From Gigaspora rosea (taxonomy: Eukaryota > Glomeromycota > Glomeromycetes > Diversisporales > Gigasporaceae): a stretch of 64,000 nt of DNA. Numbering within the stretch: the stretch's first letter is position 1; the number at the start of each line of letters is the position of its first letter. Both the position numbers and the translations under genes were made by a program. The stretch spans positions 409,413 to 473,412 of the forward strand of contig QKWP01000140.1 in the NCBI GenBank assembly GCA_003550325.1, written 5' to 3'. Positions 10,518 to 22,762 of this stretch are shown here, piece after piece. The notes below the pieces were generated by a model. That model ran no database searches, was not told the DNA's origin, and saw nothing but the letters and a program-made list of their open reading frames with translations.

Positions 10518-12815
10518 GGGTATTGCTATTCGCACCATGGTTTTTGCTATTTGCACCATGGATTTTGTGTAACATTAGATCATTAATCAACTTTTTCTAT
10601 TTGCACCATAGTATAGTTACACAAACATAAAATTAGGGTTAGGGTTGGCCCGCATTATAAATTAAATTAGCAGGCCTACTAGATTAGGTTACCAAATTAA
10701 GACTTGTATAATGTTATACAACATTAGTGGCATCGTAACTGTTAATCTACAAAAAAGGTGAGTTTTTATTGGTGCAACATGAAAATAGCCCAAGGTTACA
10801 CAAAATTGCGAAACTCTGGCCCGCATTATGTTAAGGCCTTAAAAAATTAGGGTAAGGGTTGGCCCGCATTATGAAATTAGGATTAGGGATGGCCCGCATT
10901 ATAAATTAGATTAGCAGGCCTACTAGATTAGGTTACCAAATTAAGATTTGTGTAATGTTACATGACATTAGTGGCGTCGTAACTATTAATCTACAAAAAA
11001 AGGTGAGTTTTTATTTAGTGCTCCTATGTTCGGTTCGGGTTCGGTCCGGTTCGGATCCGATCCGGGATCGAACCGAACTCGAACTCTAAATTTTGCTAGT
11101 TTCAAACTTCGAACCAGACTCAAACTCAGTTAAGAGTTCGGTTCGGTTCGGTCCGAAGTTTGTCAAACTAGTTTGAAGTTCGAATATTTATACTACAGTC
11201 CGGGAATATACCATAAATGGATAGCATCGATCACACCTTTTATGGAAATAGATTATCAACAGATCGATTCTGGAAATTTCCAAAGCATGATCCAAGAATG
11301 ATCGCAAATCCTGAAATCGTTAAGTAAAAAAGCTTTTTTACTTAGTTCTGTAGTTTTTTTTTGTATCGTTTTCTTTTTACTAATCGACTTTTTTTTTAGT
11401 GTCGCTCCGTCGTTGGTGTCGTAGTTGGTGTCGTCGTTGACATCTTCGTTGGCGTCTTCGTTGGTGTCATAATTGTCATGTTGGTATCGTCATTGTTAAA
11501 CGGTTGAGCTTCGTGTTCTTCGATTGTGTACAGCTAAGTTTTTGTTCCCTTTTTTGTCTTTTGTTTTGTTGTATTATAGTACTAACCTTTTTTTCGTTCT
11601 TCAAGCTATAGCTTCGGGTTTCCTTCATCAAGCGGTTAGGTTTTGAGTTCGGATTTGAGAACGTAATCGGTGGTGGGTCATACGTAATATAAGTTTTGGT
11701 TCTTTTTTTTTTTCTTGTCTTTTGTTTTGTTGTATTATAGTACTAAAATTTCTTTCGCTTTTTCTTCTGGTTACAGCTTCGGATTTCCTCTTTCGGACGG
11801 TTTGGCTTTGATTCTTCGGATTTGAGAGCGTACAGATAAGTTTCTTATGTCTTTCATTATTTTCTTTGTTCTTTCTTTAGGTTATAGCTTCGGGTTTCAT
11901 TCAGCTGGCGGTTGATTTCAAGTTCTTCAATTACAAGCGATTTGGGAACGTATTCGGCGTTAGGTTGTGTGCTTTTTTTTTTTTTTATCAGTTTAATTGT
12001 CGTATTCATGTACATGCTAACTCTTCATTTTAGGTAACAGGTATTATTCGGAATAGATGGCCATTGTACGTTACTCTTTGGTGCCGTTAGCGACGTTTCT
12101 GTTGTGTTTGTGTTTGCTGTTGGCTTTTTCGCATTGGCTTTAGCATTGGGTTAGCTTAGAGTTAAGATGAGAACTAAGGTTAGGGTTAGGCATTTAGTAA
12201 ATGGGAGCGAAGCAATACAAGCTGTACAATATATACGATTTGTGTTAGATTAACGTATTTTATTTTATGTATTTGAAAATGTTTGTACTTAATGATATAT
12301 GTAAATCAATTAATCGATTAGTTGAAAATCGATTAATCGATTAATCGATTAGTTGGTTAATCGATTAAAATCGTGTTTGTAATAGTCAATCGATTAGTTG
12401 CCAACTCGATCAACTAATCGATTAATCTATTTTCGATTCATATCACTAATTCGGATTTCAAACTAGTTTGACAAACTTCGGACCGAACCCGGACCGAACT
12501 CGAACTTGACTAAAAAGTTCGAAACAAAAAGTTTGAGTTCGGTTCGAAAATCGAACCGGATTCAAACTTGACAAAAGTCCGGTTCGGTCCAATCCGATAG
12601 GAGCCCTATTTTTATTGGTGCAACATGAAAATAGCCAAGGTTACACAAAAATTGCGAAAAATCTTTTTTATATAGTATTAATCTATAAAAAAAGGAGTTT
12701 TTATTGGTGCAATATATATCACCATAGTGCAAATAGAAAAAGTTGTTTGATGATCTAATGTTACACAAAATCCATGGTGCAAATAGCAAAAGCCATGGTG
12801 CGAATAGCAATACCC
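10518..12815. mobile_element. Mutator-like non-autonomous element (2.3 kb) with a nested hAT
   Basis: TIRs of about 100 bp start GGGTATTGCTATTCGCACC. The 9-bp duplication TAAATTAAA is at 10509-10517 and 12816-12824, the size typical of Mutator-like elements. Internally, a stretch near 10630-10770 recurs at about 10870-11012, separated by partial copies. A hAT-like element (11016-12608) sits in the right half. No transposase seen. Confidence 0.82.
11016..12608. mobile_element. hAT-like element with TAGTGCTCCTA ends
   Basis: The ends TAGTGCTCCTATGTTCGG and inverse TAGGGCTCCTATCGG are flanked by TTTTTATT at 11008-11015 and 12609-12616. The 8-bp duplication and the ends suit hAT. Sub-terminal regions are rich in TTCGGTTCGG/CCGAAC motifs. 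The interior has no convincing gene: it holds repeats such as GTCTTTTGTTTTGTTGTATT (twice, near 11560 and 11720), GTTGGTGTCG-type units (11400-11500) and an ATCGATTAATCG cluster (12300-12430). Same family as 18010-19505. Confidence 0.82.
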
Positions 12816-12960
12816 TAAATTAAATTACAAATTTTACAAAATAATAACTAATTATAATTCAAATTTTTATTTTAGCTTAGAAAAGAGAGATTAAGCATAA
12901 TAAAATTTTTGCAATTACAAATTATAATCAAAAAAATTTTAGCAGGCAAATTTGCTCATA

Positions 12961-14014
12961 TGGGGTGCGGACAATAGAAACAGCCCTTTTTTATATTTTT
13001 TTGAAAAATGAGTTTTTATTAGATTTATATAAATTTTGACATGATTAACATTTTTCAATTATAAATGAAAGTCGGTTTGCATAATAAAAAATCAAGATAA
13101 TGTAAAAAAAATTAGAGGAGGTGTGGCACCTTAGAGAAGTGGTCAAGGTGTTACCCCCTAAACGGCAGGTTGACAGTTCGAATCCCACTATTGACGCTTT
13201 GAACAATAGGTCTGTGTTCGGTAACCATGTGGCTCAGATTGGTTAGGTTGCAAAAACCTGTTACCTTGGTTCCACCATCTTGAATGGGAGCTAAAGCGCA
13301 ATGGTGTTATTGTTACACCGTAAAATCCAGGAAACCAGAGGAATAGAAACCCGTTTGGCAAGTCCCGAATTAGGAGGTAATAGTGAAGATCTACAACGAC
13401 ACTACCAAAAGAAGGTGGGTGGTCGGGATCGGAATGAACCTAATAAGGGCAAGCGGCTTTGTCGTTAAATCCGTATCCGAAGTGGAAGGGAACACAGAAG
13501 ACAACAGTAGGCAATTGGTGCAAGGGTAAAGTAGCCCTTAGGCTGATAATTTATCAAAAAGAGTTGGGCCCCTTAATATCTGCGTTTGTGCAGTGCAACG
13601 GGTAGTAATAGGAAGAGCGTGAACCAGAGGGATTAAATAGGCAATTCCCGTAGTTGGGTTGTAGGTATGGCAGCTAGTGTAGAACCTTCAGGCGACTACT
13701 TAAATTAGGCACCAAAAGTGCACGTGTGGCTAGTTGTATCCTCATTCATGTAATAAATATTACGTCCTAATAACTCATAATAAAATCCCGGCCATAGTAC
13801 CTGTCCTTTAAAGTTTAAAAGAAAAATTACACGAGGCTTCGTAGAGCAATTACATCATGAGATTATCCAATAGTCACCTGCTACTTTTAATCAATCAAAA
13901 TCGTAAAATATGATCAATCCCGGATCAGTCCAAAAATCAAAACAAATGATTAAACTCAATTATCTCAAAAATAAGATATATTAAAAAAGAGCTATTTCTA
14001 TTGTCCACACCCCA
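12961..14014. mobile_element. TIR element with TA target, carrying a SINE
   Basis: Inverted ends of about 40 bp start TGGGGTGCGGACAATAGAAA and end in the near-complement at 14014. TA lies at 12959-12960 and 14015-14016. SINE copy D lies inside. Probably a Tc1/mariner-type non-autonomous element. Confidence 0.8.
13119..13821 (+). mobile_element. Long SINE copy D, internally shorter
   Basis: The head AGGTGTGGCACCTTAGAGAA with the B-box-like CAGTTCGAATCCC near 13172 is followed by family body sequence to about 13745 and an AATAAAATCC-containing tail to about 13821. It is shorter than the 56 kb copy. A possible short target duplication AAAAATTA flanks it, not convincing alone. Confidence 0.7.
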
Positions 14015-14033
14015 TATTACAGTTTAAGGAATA

Positions 14034-14275
14034 ATAATTGTCATGGCTAAAGCTGGAAATGGCTGAAGCTAGAAATTTTAAATATTTTAATAATATAAAA
14101 TTTACAAAAAATTTTGGAATGCATTTTGTACGATTTTTTTTATAGTTAAATTAGAATTTAGAATTAGGGTTTATAATAAAAGAGTATAGTTGGATTTTAG
14201 CAGGGCTTATAGTTTTAAATCAAGACCTCTAATTTTCAGCTTCAGCCATTTCTAGCTTCAGCCGCGACAATAATT
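14034..14275. mobile_element. MITE of the GCTGAWGCTGAAAT family
   Basis: TIRs contain GGCTGAAGCTAGAAAT-type repeats on both sides, with outer arms pairing TTGTC and GACAA. The centre contains GATTTTAGCAGGGCTTATAG, shared with the other members. Confidence 0.75.
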
Positions 14276-14329
14276 TTAACAAAGTTCCTATAATGATTTC
14301 AGGCTTTAGTAATGGCTTCAATGTATTAC

Positions 14330-14900
14330 AAATGAGATCACCAAGAACCAAGAAATAATATTTTAAAAAAAAAAAACAATCAAAAAGCAAAAAAAAAATA
14401 ATAAAAAAATTTAGGAAAAAAACATAAAAAAATTACTGCCAATAGTAAAAAATAATATTCTAATAGTATCTAAAAAGAAATAAAAGCAATTAAATACAAA
14501 TATTTAAAAGAAACACTAATTTAGAAAACTATCAAAAGGGTTTTTTGTTTGGTTTTAATATTTGTAGGCTTTTCTACAAAACAATTATACAAATAAAAGA
14601 ATACAAGACAACCAAAAACTATATTACTAGTAAAGATATGATCTAATAGCAATCTAATAAGGGAGCTGCGCAGCTTGTAATGTGGCACAGGACCAGTACA
14701 ATCAGCCATGTGGTGACAATTAGATTCAGAAATGCACTTTTATTTAACATGAACAATATGAACTTCAAAATACTAGAACAAATAGCTCTTTTTTACTACA
14801 AAATTTTATTAAGTAAATATCTGATTTTATTATTTTCACAAATATTACAATAGTGCTATTATGTTTTAAAAGAAAAAGATATTTGATTATTTAATATCTT
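14330..14900. repeat. A-rich dispersed repeat
   Basis: Low-complexity A-rich DNA with recurring pieces such as CTATATTACTAGTAAAGATATG, also seen around 17700-18009 and 19506-19900. At 14661-14706 it carries an AGCTGCGCAGC-based stretch shared with 48691-48731. The 62-residue frame here is a by-product. Confidence 0.5.
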
Positions 14901-14909
14901 TGTCACTTG

Positions 14910-15036
14910 TATTAGTGGATTGATCCTTGACAATAATATCAGAAATACATAACTGATACTGGTCAGCTGCTTATGCAACTGATTAGTATCAGTTATGTAT
15001 TTCTGTTATTACTATCAAGGATTAATTTACTAATGC
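14910..15036. repeat. Hairpin-forming inverted repeat
   Basis: Arms of about 55 bp, containing AGAAATACATAACTGATACT and its inverse, face each other around a short loop. Probably a small MITE; no target duplication settled. Confidence 0.65.
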
Positions 15037-16670
15037 CCAATAACTGAGACATTATTATTATGAATTTCTTTGATATCTAAGTTTGTTAGGATTGAATTAG
15101 TTTTAAAATTGAGTTAGCTTTTTGTTAAATTTTTACAATTGAATATGTTACAGAACTTACTTGCTACTCTAGTGTAAAGTTAAAAATTTTGTTATAGAAC
15201 TTACTCTTTTAATGATTCTCTATCGGTTAAAGTTGAATTAATTTGTATTTGAATTATCAGAACTTTATGCTAAATTTGAAGTCAAAATTATTTTAATTTA
15301 TATTAAGTTATTGTAAAAAACAGAAATAGAACTTACTATTGTAGTGACCAGAGTTTGTGGGTAATTTAGTTTGCATCGAGTTAACGTGATTTATATTTGT
15401 TTCAGTATTTCGGGTGAAACTAACTTTCAAATCTGAAATGTTTTGTACCAAAGAATTTTAGTTTCGCTATATAAGTTTGAAACACTTCAAACTACTTCGC
15501 CCAATTTGATCTGCAAATTTGAGTTTCATCCAAAACACTAATATTATTAAGGTTGTTAATATGCATTACAATATGTGGTTAAAGTTGAATTAATTTGTAA
15601 TGAAATAAGAGTAAAAGTGCTAGCTCTAAGAAAGTTTCCTTTTAACCCAAAATTATTGTAATAAATTACTTATTAAACTTACCTTTTATCTGTAAATTAT
15701 TTGTTACTCTAAGTTGTGTCGTTAGTTGTGGCTTTTAACCCGTGCTTTGAATTCTATTTAGTATAATCTAGTTAAAAAAGAAATCTATTAATTCCCTTTT
15801 ATATAAAATCATAAATCAATTAAACCTTAATTACCTGATTTATCGATCAATTAATCTATTTCATTGTTCATTGTTAGATTAATCACACACAACATCTAAT
15901 TTCGCCTTTGTTCACATGATAATTATTAATAATATTAATGCTTGCATTAGAGCTTTTTAACAATTGCAACTAGAATAAAGAATTATATAAGGCCACGCAA
16001 AGTTAATTTTTCTTTTTGTATTACTTGCCATCCTATTTTTTTAATTTTCTCAATCTTTTTTTTTTTAAATCCCAATTGTGCCAATTGTTCGATTTTTGAC
16101 ATTTGTTTTTCTTGCTATTTTCATTCAGTGTCACCCGATGGAGACCTTAATTTCCCGTAATTGTCCAATAGGGCTACAGGAAAACTATGACAGTCAGCCC
16201 AATTTTTTGATTCCTTGTTGTACCAAATAAAAAATTATCCTTGAATAACCTTAAATATGAACATTATTCTATTTGTAGTAAATTTAAAGAAATCTGTCTG
16301 TTGGTCCCAAATTTTGAAATCCATGTAATGCAAAACAAAAAATCAATATTGCATGACCTAAGTAGAGTGAGTTTGAACTACTAACAGAAGACTATTTATT
16401 CACAAGAAATTCCAAAATACTTATTCTCATTTGATCACACCACAGCAAGACCCTAAAAGAACCTTGAGGTCCATATTTCAATCAGATAAAAAGTGTGCAT
16501 AATGAGCAGAAGTTGATTTTTTAATTCAAAGTGTGCGTAACTAACAAAAGTTGATTTTCTTTCTAAAAAAAAATATATAAATGAATGCAACTGATTATTA
16601 ATTCATCCAATTACGAATTATGAGAATATTTAACAAGCAAATGATCATATGTGTCACAATGATTAACAAT
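15037..16670. other. AT-rich intergenic DNA with a dispersed repeat
   Basis: No gene found. About 15990-16230 is related, in inverted orientation, to 50055-50275: both contain the CCAATTGTGCCAATTGTTC stretch, AGGCCACGCAAAGTTAAT and a GTGTCACCCGATGG-like end. Part of it also appears near 48735-48850. Confidence 0.45.
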
Positions 16671-16674
16671 TTAA

Positions 16675-17189
16675 GTAGTAATCCACATAAGATCGGCAGT
16701 ATGATCATAATAAAATCTGGGGTTAAGTCTTATATAAGTTATTATTAATAGAGTGAATCTGTAGCTGCCTCAAAGTAAAGTTATTTTTTTACTAAGTTAA
16801 TCTTTCTTTAAGCTTTAACTAAAGTTGTAAAGCTCATTTTTATGATTCTAATGGTAGTGAGATTGGTAAAATTGGCCAGATAGTTTTTGAGATATCTTAA
16901 CTTTTGTCTTGTTATATATATAAAATTTCTTTTGCAATTTTTTATATGTGTAAAAGGATAAAAGTTAAAATATCTCAAGAACTACTAGACCAATTTTACT
17001 AATCTTACTATCATAAGAATCACAAAAATGAGCTCTACAACTTTTGTTAGAGCTGCAAGAAAGGTTTACTTAGTAAAAAAAATAACTTTACTTTGAGGCA
17101 GCTACAGATTCCACTCTATTATAAAACTTATATGAGATTTGCCCCAAATTTTACTATGATCATACTGCTGATCTTATGCGGATTACTAC
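16675..17189. mobile_element. Foldback element flanked by TTAA
   Basis: Near-palindromic for its whole 515 bp. Ends GTAGTAATCCACATAAGATC and inverse are flanked by TTAA at 16671-16674 and 17190-17193. The arms contain the GTTGTARAGCTCATTTTTRTGATTC-like module that recurs at 2540-2640, 41855-41960 and 55600-55720. A TTAA target suggests a piggyBac-type MITE. Confidence 0.7.
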
Positions 17190-18001
17190 TTAAATAAATC
17201 AACATAACTTAAAATTTTCTCATAGTCTGATTACGATTTTTGGATATAGCAAATCAAAAACGGCTAAGTGCCAAAAAATTTTATCAAACAGCAATCAAAA
17301 ACCATTAAACATCGATTATATAAACCCTTATTAGAAGTAATGAATGTAATAAAAGTAAGTATGTTATTATTACTCTATATTATCATATATTGATCAATTT
17401 AATTCAAAATCAGATTACGCATGCAATACTAAGCAGGCATAATTTCAAAAAAAGAATCCCATACTATGTCCATTTTTCACAAATATATTTCCTACACCAT
17501 CGTTCAATATACATTAGACATGTATATGTTGTGATCTCGTGTCATCAGAATCACTATAACCCCTGCCTGAATTGGAAAAATAAAAATCATTACTCCTACT
17601 AAAAAAGGTTTTTCAAAAAATGAAATAAGTGACATCAAAAAAGTTGAAGAAAACCATCCCTATATACATTTTATGTTATACAAGAAATGTGATTGTACTG
17701 GCAAAAAGAATAAGAAATTAGTAAAGCACAAATATCCAAATAAATAAATACAAAAAACACAATAATACAACAAAAAAAAAACAAAAAATAGCAAAAACTA
17801 AACACTAGTAAAAAAACCACTAAAAACAAAATCATATACAAAGGATACAAAAAAAGTATACCAGGAATACACTACTAGCAAAAATACAACAATCTAATTA
17901 ATGAAATACTATAATACTCATATAACAACAAAAAAAAAGATACAAAGTATGCTAGAAATATCAAAAACTGTACTACTAGGAAAAACTACACTACTGTTAA
18001 A
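17190..18001. other. AT-rich DNA, A-rich repeat at the right
   Basis: No gene found; the 70-residue frame at 17390 has no recognisable features. A segment near 17648-17700 resembles 51928-51980 (shared ACCATCCCT and later ATGTGATTGTACTGG-like parts). From about 17700 it is A-rich and related to 14330-14700. Confidence 0.4.
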
Positions 18002-18009
18002 GATATGAC

Positions 18010-19505
18010 TAGTGCTCCTACGGACCGGACTCGAACCAGACTTTAGTCAAGTCTGAGTCTGGTCTGATTTTCGGACCAGACTCAGACTTTTATATTCAGA
18101 CTTTTTAGTCAAGTCTGAGTCTGGTCTGTGTCTGGTCCGAAGTCTGCAGACTGGTCTGAGTCCGAATATATTATATGTATTTTTTGGTGCTGAACAAGTT
18201 TACTTAGTGCATTTTGTTAGAACAAATTAGTAAAATTTTATGAATCATAAGATTTTATAGAATTTTATTAATAAAATTCTAAAAAATCTTATAATTCGCA
18301 AATTTTTGTTAATTAATTCTAACAAAATGCAATAAGTAAGCTTGTTCAGCACCTAAAAATGTATTAAAACGGCCTATTTGTTTTTATTTTACTTGAAATT
18401 TAGAGATTTGATACACAATTTTGAATTTTTGATCAAAAAAGTCAAATTTTAACATCTTAACTCCAAATTTCAAGTAAAATAAAAACAACCCTGCCGATTT
18501 AATGTATTTTTAGGTGCTGAACAAGTTTACTTAGTGCATTAAGTTAGAAATAATTAGTCAAATTTTGTGAATCATAAGATTTTATAGAATTTTATTAGTA
18601 AAATTCTATAAAATCTTAAAATTCACAAATTTTTATTAATTAATTCTAACAAAACGCACTAAGTAAACTTGCTTTGCACCAAAAAATACATTAAATTGTC
18701 AAGGTTGTTTTATTTTACTTGAAATTTGGAGAAAAGATGCATAATTTTGGATTTTTGATCAAAAAAGCCAAATTTAAGCATCTTTTCTCCAAATTTCAAG
18801 TAAAATAAAAACAACCCTGCCGATTTAATGTATTTTTAGGTGCTGAATAAGTTTACTTAGTGCATTAAGTTAGAAATAATTAGTAAAATTTTGTGAATCA
18901 TAAGATTTTATAGAATTTTATTAGTAAAATTTTATAAAATCTTAAAATTCACAAATTTTTATTAATTAATTCTAACAAAATGCACTAAGTAAACTTGTTC
19001 AGCACCTAAAAATACATTAAATCGGCAGGGTTGTTTTTATTTTACTTGAAATTTGGAGAAAAGATGCTTAAATTTGACTTTTTTGATCAAAAATCCAAAA
19101 TTATGCATCTTTTCTCCAAATTTCAAGTAAAATAAAAACAACCCTGCCGATTTAATGTATTTTTAGGTGCTGAACAAGTTTACTTAGTGCATTTTGTTAG
19201 AATTAATTAATAAAAATTTGTGAATTATAAGATTTTATAGAATTTTATTAATAAAATTCTATAAAATCTTATGATTCATAAAATTTTACTAATTAATTCT
19301 TACAAAATGCACTAAGTAAACTTGTTCAGCGCCAAAAAATACATATAATTATATTCAGACACAGACCAGTCTGCAGACTTCGGACCAGACCCGGACCGGA
19401 CTCATAGTTGAGTCTGAGTCTGGTCTGAAGTCTGAAATTAGTAAAATTTAGAGTCCGAGTCTGGTCTGATCCCGGACCGGACCCGGACCGGACCTAGGAG
19501 CACTA
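18010..19505. mobile_element. hAT-like element filled with alternating palindromes
   Basis: TAGTGCTCCTA ends (18010 and, inverted, 19505) are flanked by GATATGAC at 18002-18009 and 19506-19513, an 8-bp hAT-type duplication. Sub-terminal zones (18020-18165 and 19355-19495) are rich in GTCTGAGTCTGGTC motifs. The whole interior is a 7-member series of palindromes. Same family as 11016-12608. Confidence 0.85.
18175..19345. repeat. Alternating palindrome array A-B-A-B-A-B-A
   Basis: Palindrome A (about 190 bp) starts TGTATTTTTAGGTGCTGAAC and ends in the inverse, at about 18175-18365, 18501-18692, 18828-19018 and 19154-19345. Palindrome B (about 125 bp), with ends based on GGCAGGGTTGTTTTTATTTT, fills the gaps at 18371-18496, 18696-18823 and 19021-19150. 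The higher-order period is about 326 bp. Every unit can fold into a long hairpin. Confidence 0.85.
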
Positions 19506-19513
19506 GATATGAC

Positions 19514-19925
19514 AATCTAATTACTATACAAATAATTTAATAGTGCTCTAAAGAAGAAGTTAGTAAATTGCAATTGTAAAAAAAACACAAAAAATACAGA
19601 AAAAATATTCAAAAAAAAATACAAGAACTATATCACTAGTGAAGAGATAACAACCAAGCAGCAATCTAAAAAGAAATATAAAAAATATATGGCAACAATA
19701 CAAAAAAAGTAAGCAAGACAAGAAAACAAAAAGAAGAACAAAAGTGAAAGCAAGTAGCAAAAAAAAATTAGACAAAATCTATAAAAGCAAAATACAAAGT
19801 AAGTATAAAAGCAAAGCAAGCAAAAAAATAAGAAAACTAGCAAAAAAGTAGATGAAGTAGCAAAAGTAAAACAAAAAAAACATGGTATAAATAGTATAAT
19901 TTTTTATAATCAACAATATTAAAAA
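19514..19925. repeat. A-rich low-complexity tract
   Basis: Continuation of the A-rich repeat interrupted by the hAT-like element. The Phe/Leu/Cys-rich frames on the minus strand come from this base bias and are not genes. Confidence 0.6.
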
Positions 19926-19985
19926 TAATTGGTCAATTATATAGGGTTGCTATTTATAATTTTCTAGTTTTTAAAAAAACTACTA

Positions 19986-20095
19986 CAGTCAGACCTCTCT
20001 AAATGCAATGTTTTTAAATGCATCAACTCATATGTTTACTTATAGATTTTTGCTTTTCTAAGGTCCCTTAGCATGTATTTAGAGAGGTCTGACTG
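19986..20095. mobile_element. Pogo/Tc1-type MITE
   Basis: 110 bp with ends CAGTCAGACCTCTCTAAATG and inverse, flanked by TA at 19984-19985 and 20096-20097. These ends resemble pogo/Fot1-family TIRs. Confidence 0.85.
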
Positions 20096-20125
20096 TATTA
20101 TAAATAGAGCTGTTTTTAAAAATAC

Positions 20126-20740
20126 TAAGTACACTAACCAAAGTATTACTCTTTTTCAATATCCCCTATTGCAAAGTACCTAGTACAAAATATAGGTCTC
20201 TATTAATTAATTATATAGTATAAGAAGCCTAGAACCAATATTATGTGATCTTTTATTGTAATTAAATTAAAAATAGCTATAACTAATTATTATATATTAT
20301 TATTATTCTACCAAAAAAAATTTTTGAAAATTAATTATTTAAACTAATACTATATTATTAAAAAGGATTTTTTTAGTTTTTCTAATACTAAAGTTATTAG
20401 CTAATTATTTATTATGCTTTTAAAATTTTGGCCATAATATGAATTTTTTAAAAATTTATTTATTTTTTTTTCATTGGGCTAAAATTTGATTGGCTAAATT
20501 ATATGTTTTAAATATTTTTATAATAAAATTTTTCAAATTTTGGCTATTTTGTTATATTATAATTCTTATATTATAGGTTTTTTTAAACTTTTAACTACTT
20601 ATTGTAAGTGCAAATTATTTATATACTTAAAAATTTTTTTCTTGCAATACTAATTTGCTGCTGTAAAATATATTTAGGTCTTTTGTAAGTTTTTTAATAT
20701 AGATTGTATTGTACCCTGAGTACTTTTGGTCAGTGCACTA
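20126..20740. mobile_element. TIR element, TAGTGCACTGACCAAA family
   Basis: The left end is AGTACACTAACCAAAGTA and the right end TACTTTTGGTCAGTGCACTA. A shorter relative lies at 29446-29696. The interior is AT-rich with no gene. Confidence 0.55.
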
Positions 20741-22640
20741 TAATATATAGTATTTATAGTATTTTGAGTTTTGTATTTAGCAGAATCTAAAACAGAATTT
20801 CTGTTAGAGACTCTGCTTTAAAAGAAAACTTCATTTATAATAGTAATTTTTTTAAAAGATATTAGTATTTAGTGTAGTAATATATATAAACAGTAATAAA
20901 CAGTAATTTTAAACAATTTTGAACAATTTTGGACTATTAAATAAAATAAAGTTACTCAAAATTTTAGTAAAATAACTTATTTTAATTTTACTGAAATATG
21001 TTTAGTATTTAAAAAAATATTTTTTAAAACTTAACCAAGTTTTGAACAATCTTGAATATTAGGACATTTTGGGTATAAATAAAGCCAAAAAGGCTTTGAA
21101 TAGCCAAAAATGTATTGCTAGTTTAGAGTACTTTTCAAAATATTACACCTCTGGAACAGGGCATCTGCAATTTATATTAAACCAGTATAGTTATAGAGAT
21201 CATCAAAGATATAAAAAAATATTCTATATAGTATAATCTAATATAATGCTAGTTTAATATAAATTGTAAATACTATTTAATAAGTAAAAAGGTACTCTAA
21301 AAAATGTACCCAAAATCTTACTTTTTAAAAGTTGACAATAGGGGTATTAATGGTATTTATTTTTTATTATATACAAAAGTACTGTATGTGCATATGTGTG
21401 GATCCAATCAAATTTTAAATATAGCAAATTGATTGGATCCACACATATGCACACATATGAAAAATAAACACTGGGCATAAATTTTAAAAAAGCCTTATAA
21501 AATTTCATATTTTTTGTGTAATACTGTAATATACTATTTGTCATACCCAATAATATTACTAGTCTGTATAACTATGTATATACTAACAGATTTAACATCT
21601 CTAGCTCTTAACAAAAATTGAATTTTAATTAATCAAAATTTAAGATTGGGTGTAATGTAAAAATCAGAATGAACCCATTTTTTTACAAAACAACAGGAAT
21701 AGCTCAAAATTTTTACTAGAAAAGCATCTTCTGTGTCTTAATTAAAAATGTTTATTGTGAAATTTTACTATATTTTTTTAACCCTAACTCTAATTCTAAT
21801 TAACTTTAATTTTATATGCAATTTTTTTATTTAAAAAACAAGAGTGTTTGCTTTGACTATCACATTAAACCCTATTCTAAATTTTGATTAGTCAAATTAC
21901 AGGGGTGGTGAACAATTTTTGTAAGAACGCTAACTAAAATCACAGATTTATATATCCTTTTGAGGTTCGCCACTGTCACAGGGTGGACCAAACATGTGAC
22001 GTAAAAAATACGCTTTTTATAATTTTTCATAAAAAATCATCAGCAACTCTGAATTTCGTCTATGAAATCGTCTTCTGCGCATTAACAAAAAAATTGCAAA
22101 AATTTGATATTAGTAACACTCTAATATGTGCCCAACCCTAACTTGATGATTTGATTTATTACTTTAATTCTTTCGCTTTATTCAATGGTTTGATTGTTTT
22201 GATTTTCACGTTACACCTTATCTCAAAATATGATTGGTTGTACCACAAAAGTCACATGACTGAGAAATTTTTTGTGGGTGCTACTCTAACGTCGATTTCC
22301 CAATTTCCCATAAAAATTAACCAATCAAATCAACTAAAAAATTAATTTTGTAAGTAAACTATTATTGGCGTGTTTTTAAATTTAAATTCTAAACGAAATT
22401 CTATTCATCATAATCTCCATAGAGATGCGGCATAGCCCTTATTTCATATAATCAACGAGACAATACTGCTCGTAAGTACTTTATTAATCTGTTACACCCA
22501 ACGATTTAACTCTATAATATACCAGAAAGTACATAGAGTATGGTTTACATTCGAGTTTTGCATTCGTACACAAAATCTGGAATCTGATTGGACACCCTAA
22601 TATTTACGAATGTCAGCTGATCCAATATAGCTAAGCAAGG
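20741..22640. other. AT-rich intergenic DNA with a hairpin
   Basis: No gene recognised; the frames at 21347 and 22151 have no family features. At 21391-21449 CATATGTGTGGATCCAATCA and its inverse form a tight hairpin with a loop of about 16 bp. Confidence 0.4.
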
Positions 22641-22650
22641 GTACCTGCGC

Positions 22651-22762
22651 AATCCAGTCAAATCCGGTGATGAAGCCGTAAATCCCAACTGAGCATATTG
22701 ATATAGCAAGCTAATGCCGCATGAAGTAACATATGAGTATAATGATTGATTATAATTTTAAT
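22651..22762 (+). repeat. Dispersed repeat, partner of 46872-46990
   Basis: Starts AATCCAGTCAAATCCGGTGA and ends near ACATATGAGTATAATGATTG. The second copy is in the same orientation, next to a Sel1-like gene fragment. Confidence 0.75.

Noticed and set aside
19560-19843. Cys/Phe/Leu-rich small proteins on the minus strand
   Set aside because: Two overlapping frames arise from an A-rich low-complexity tract.
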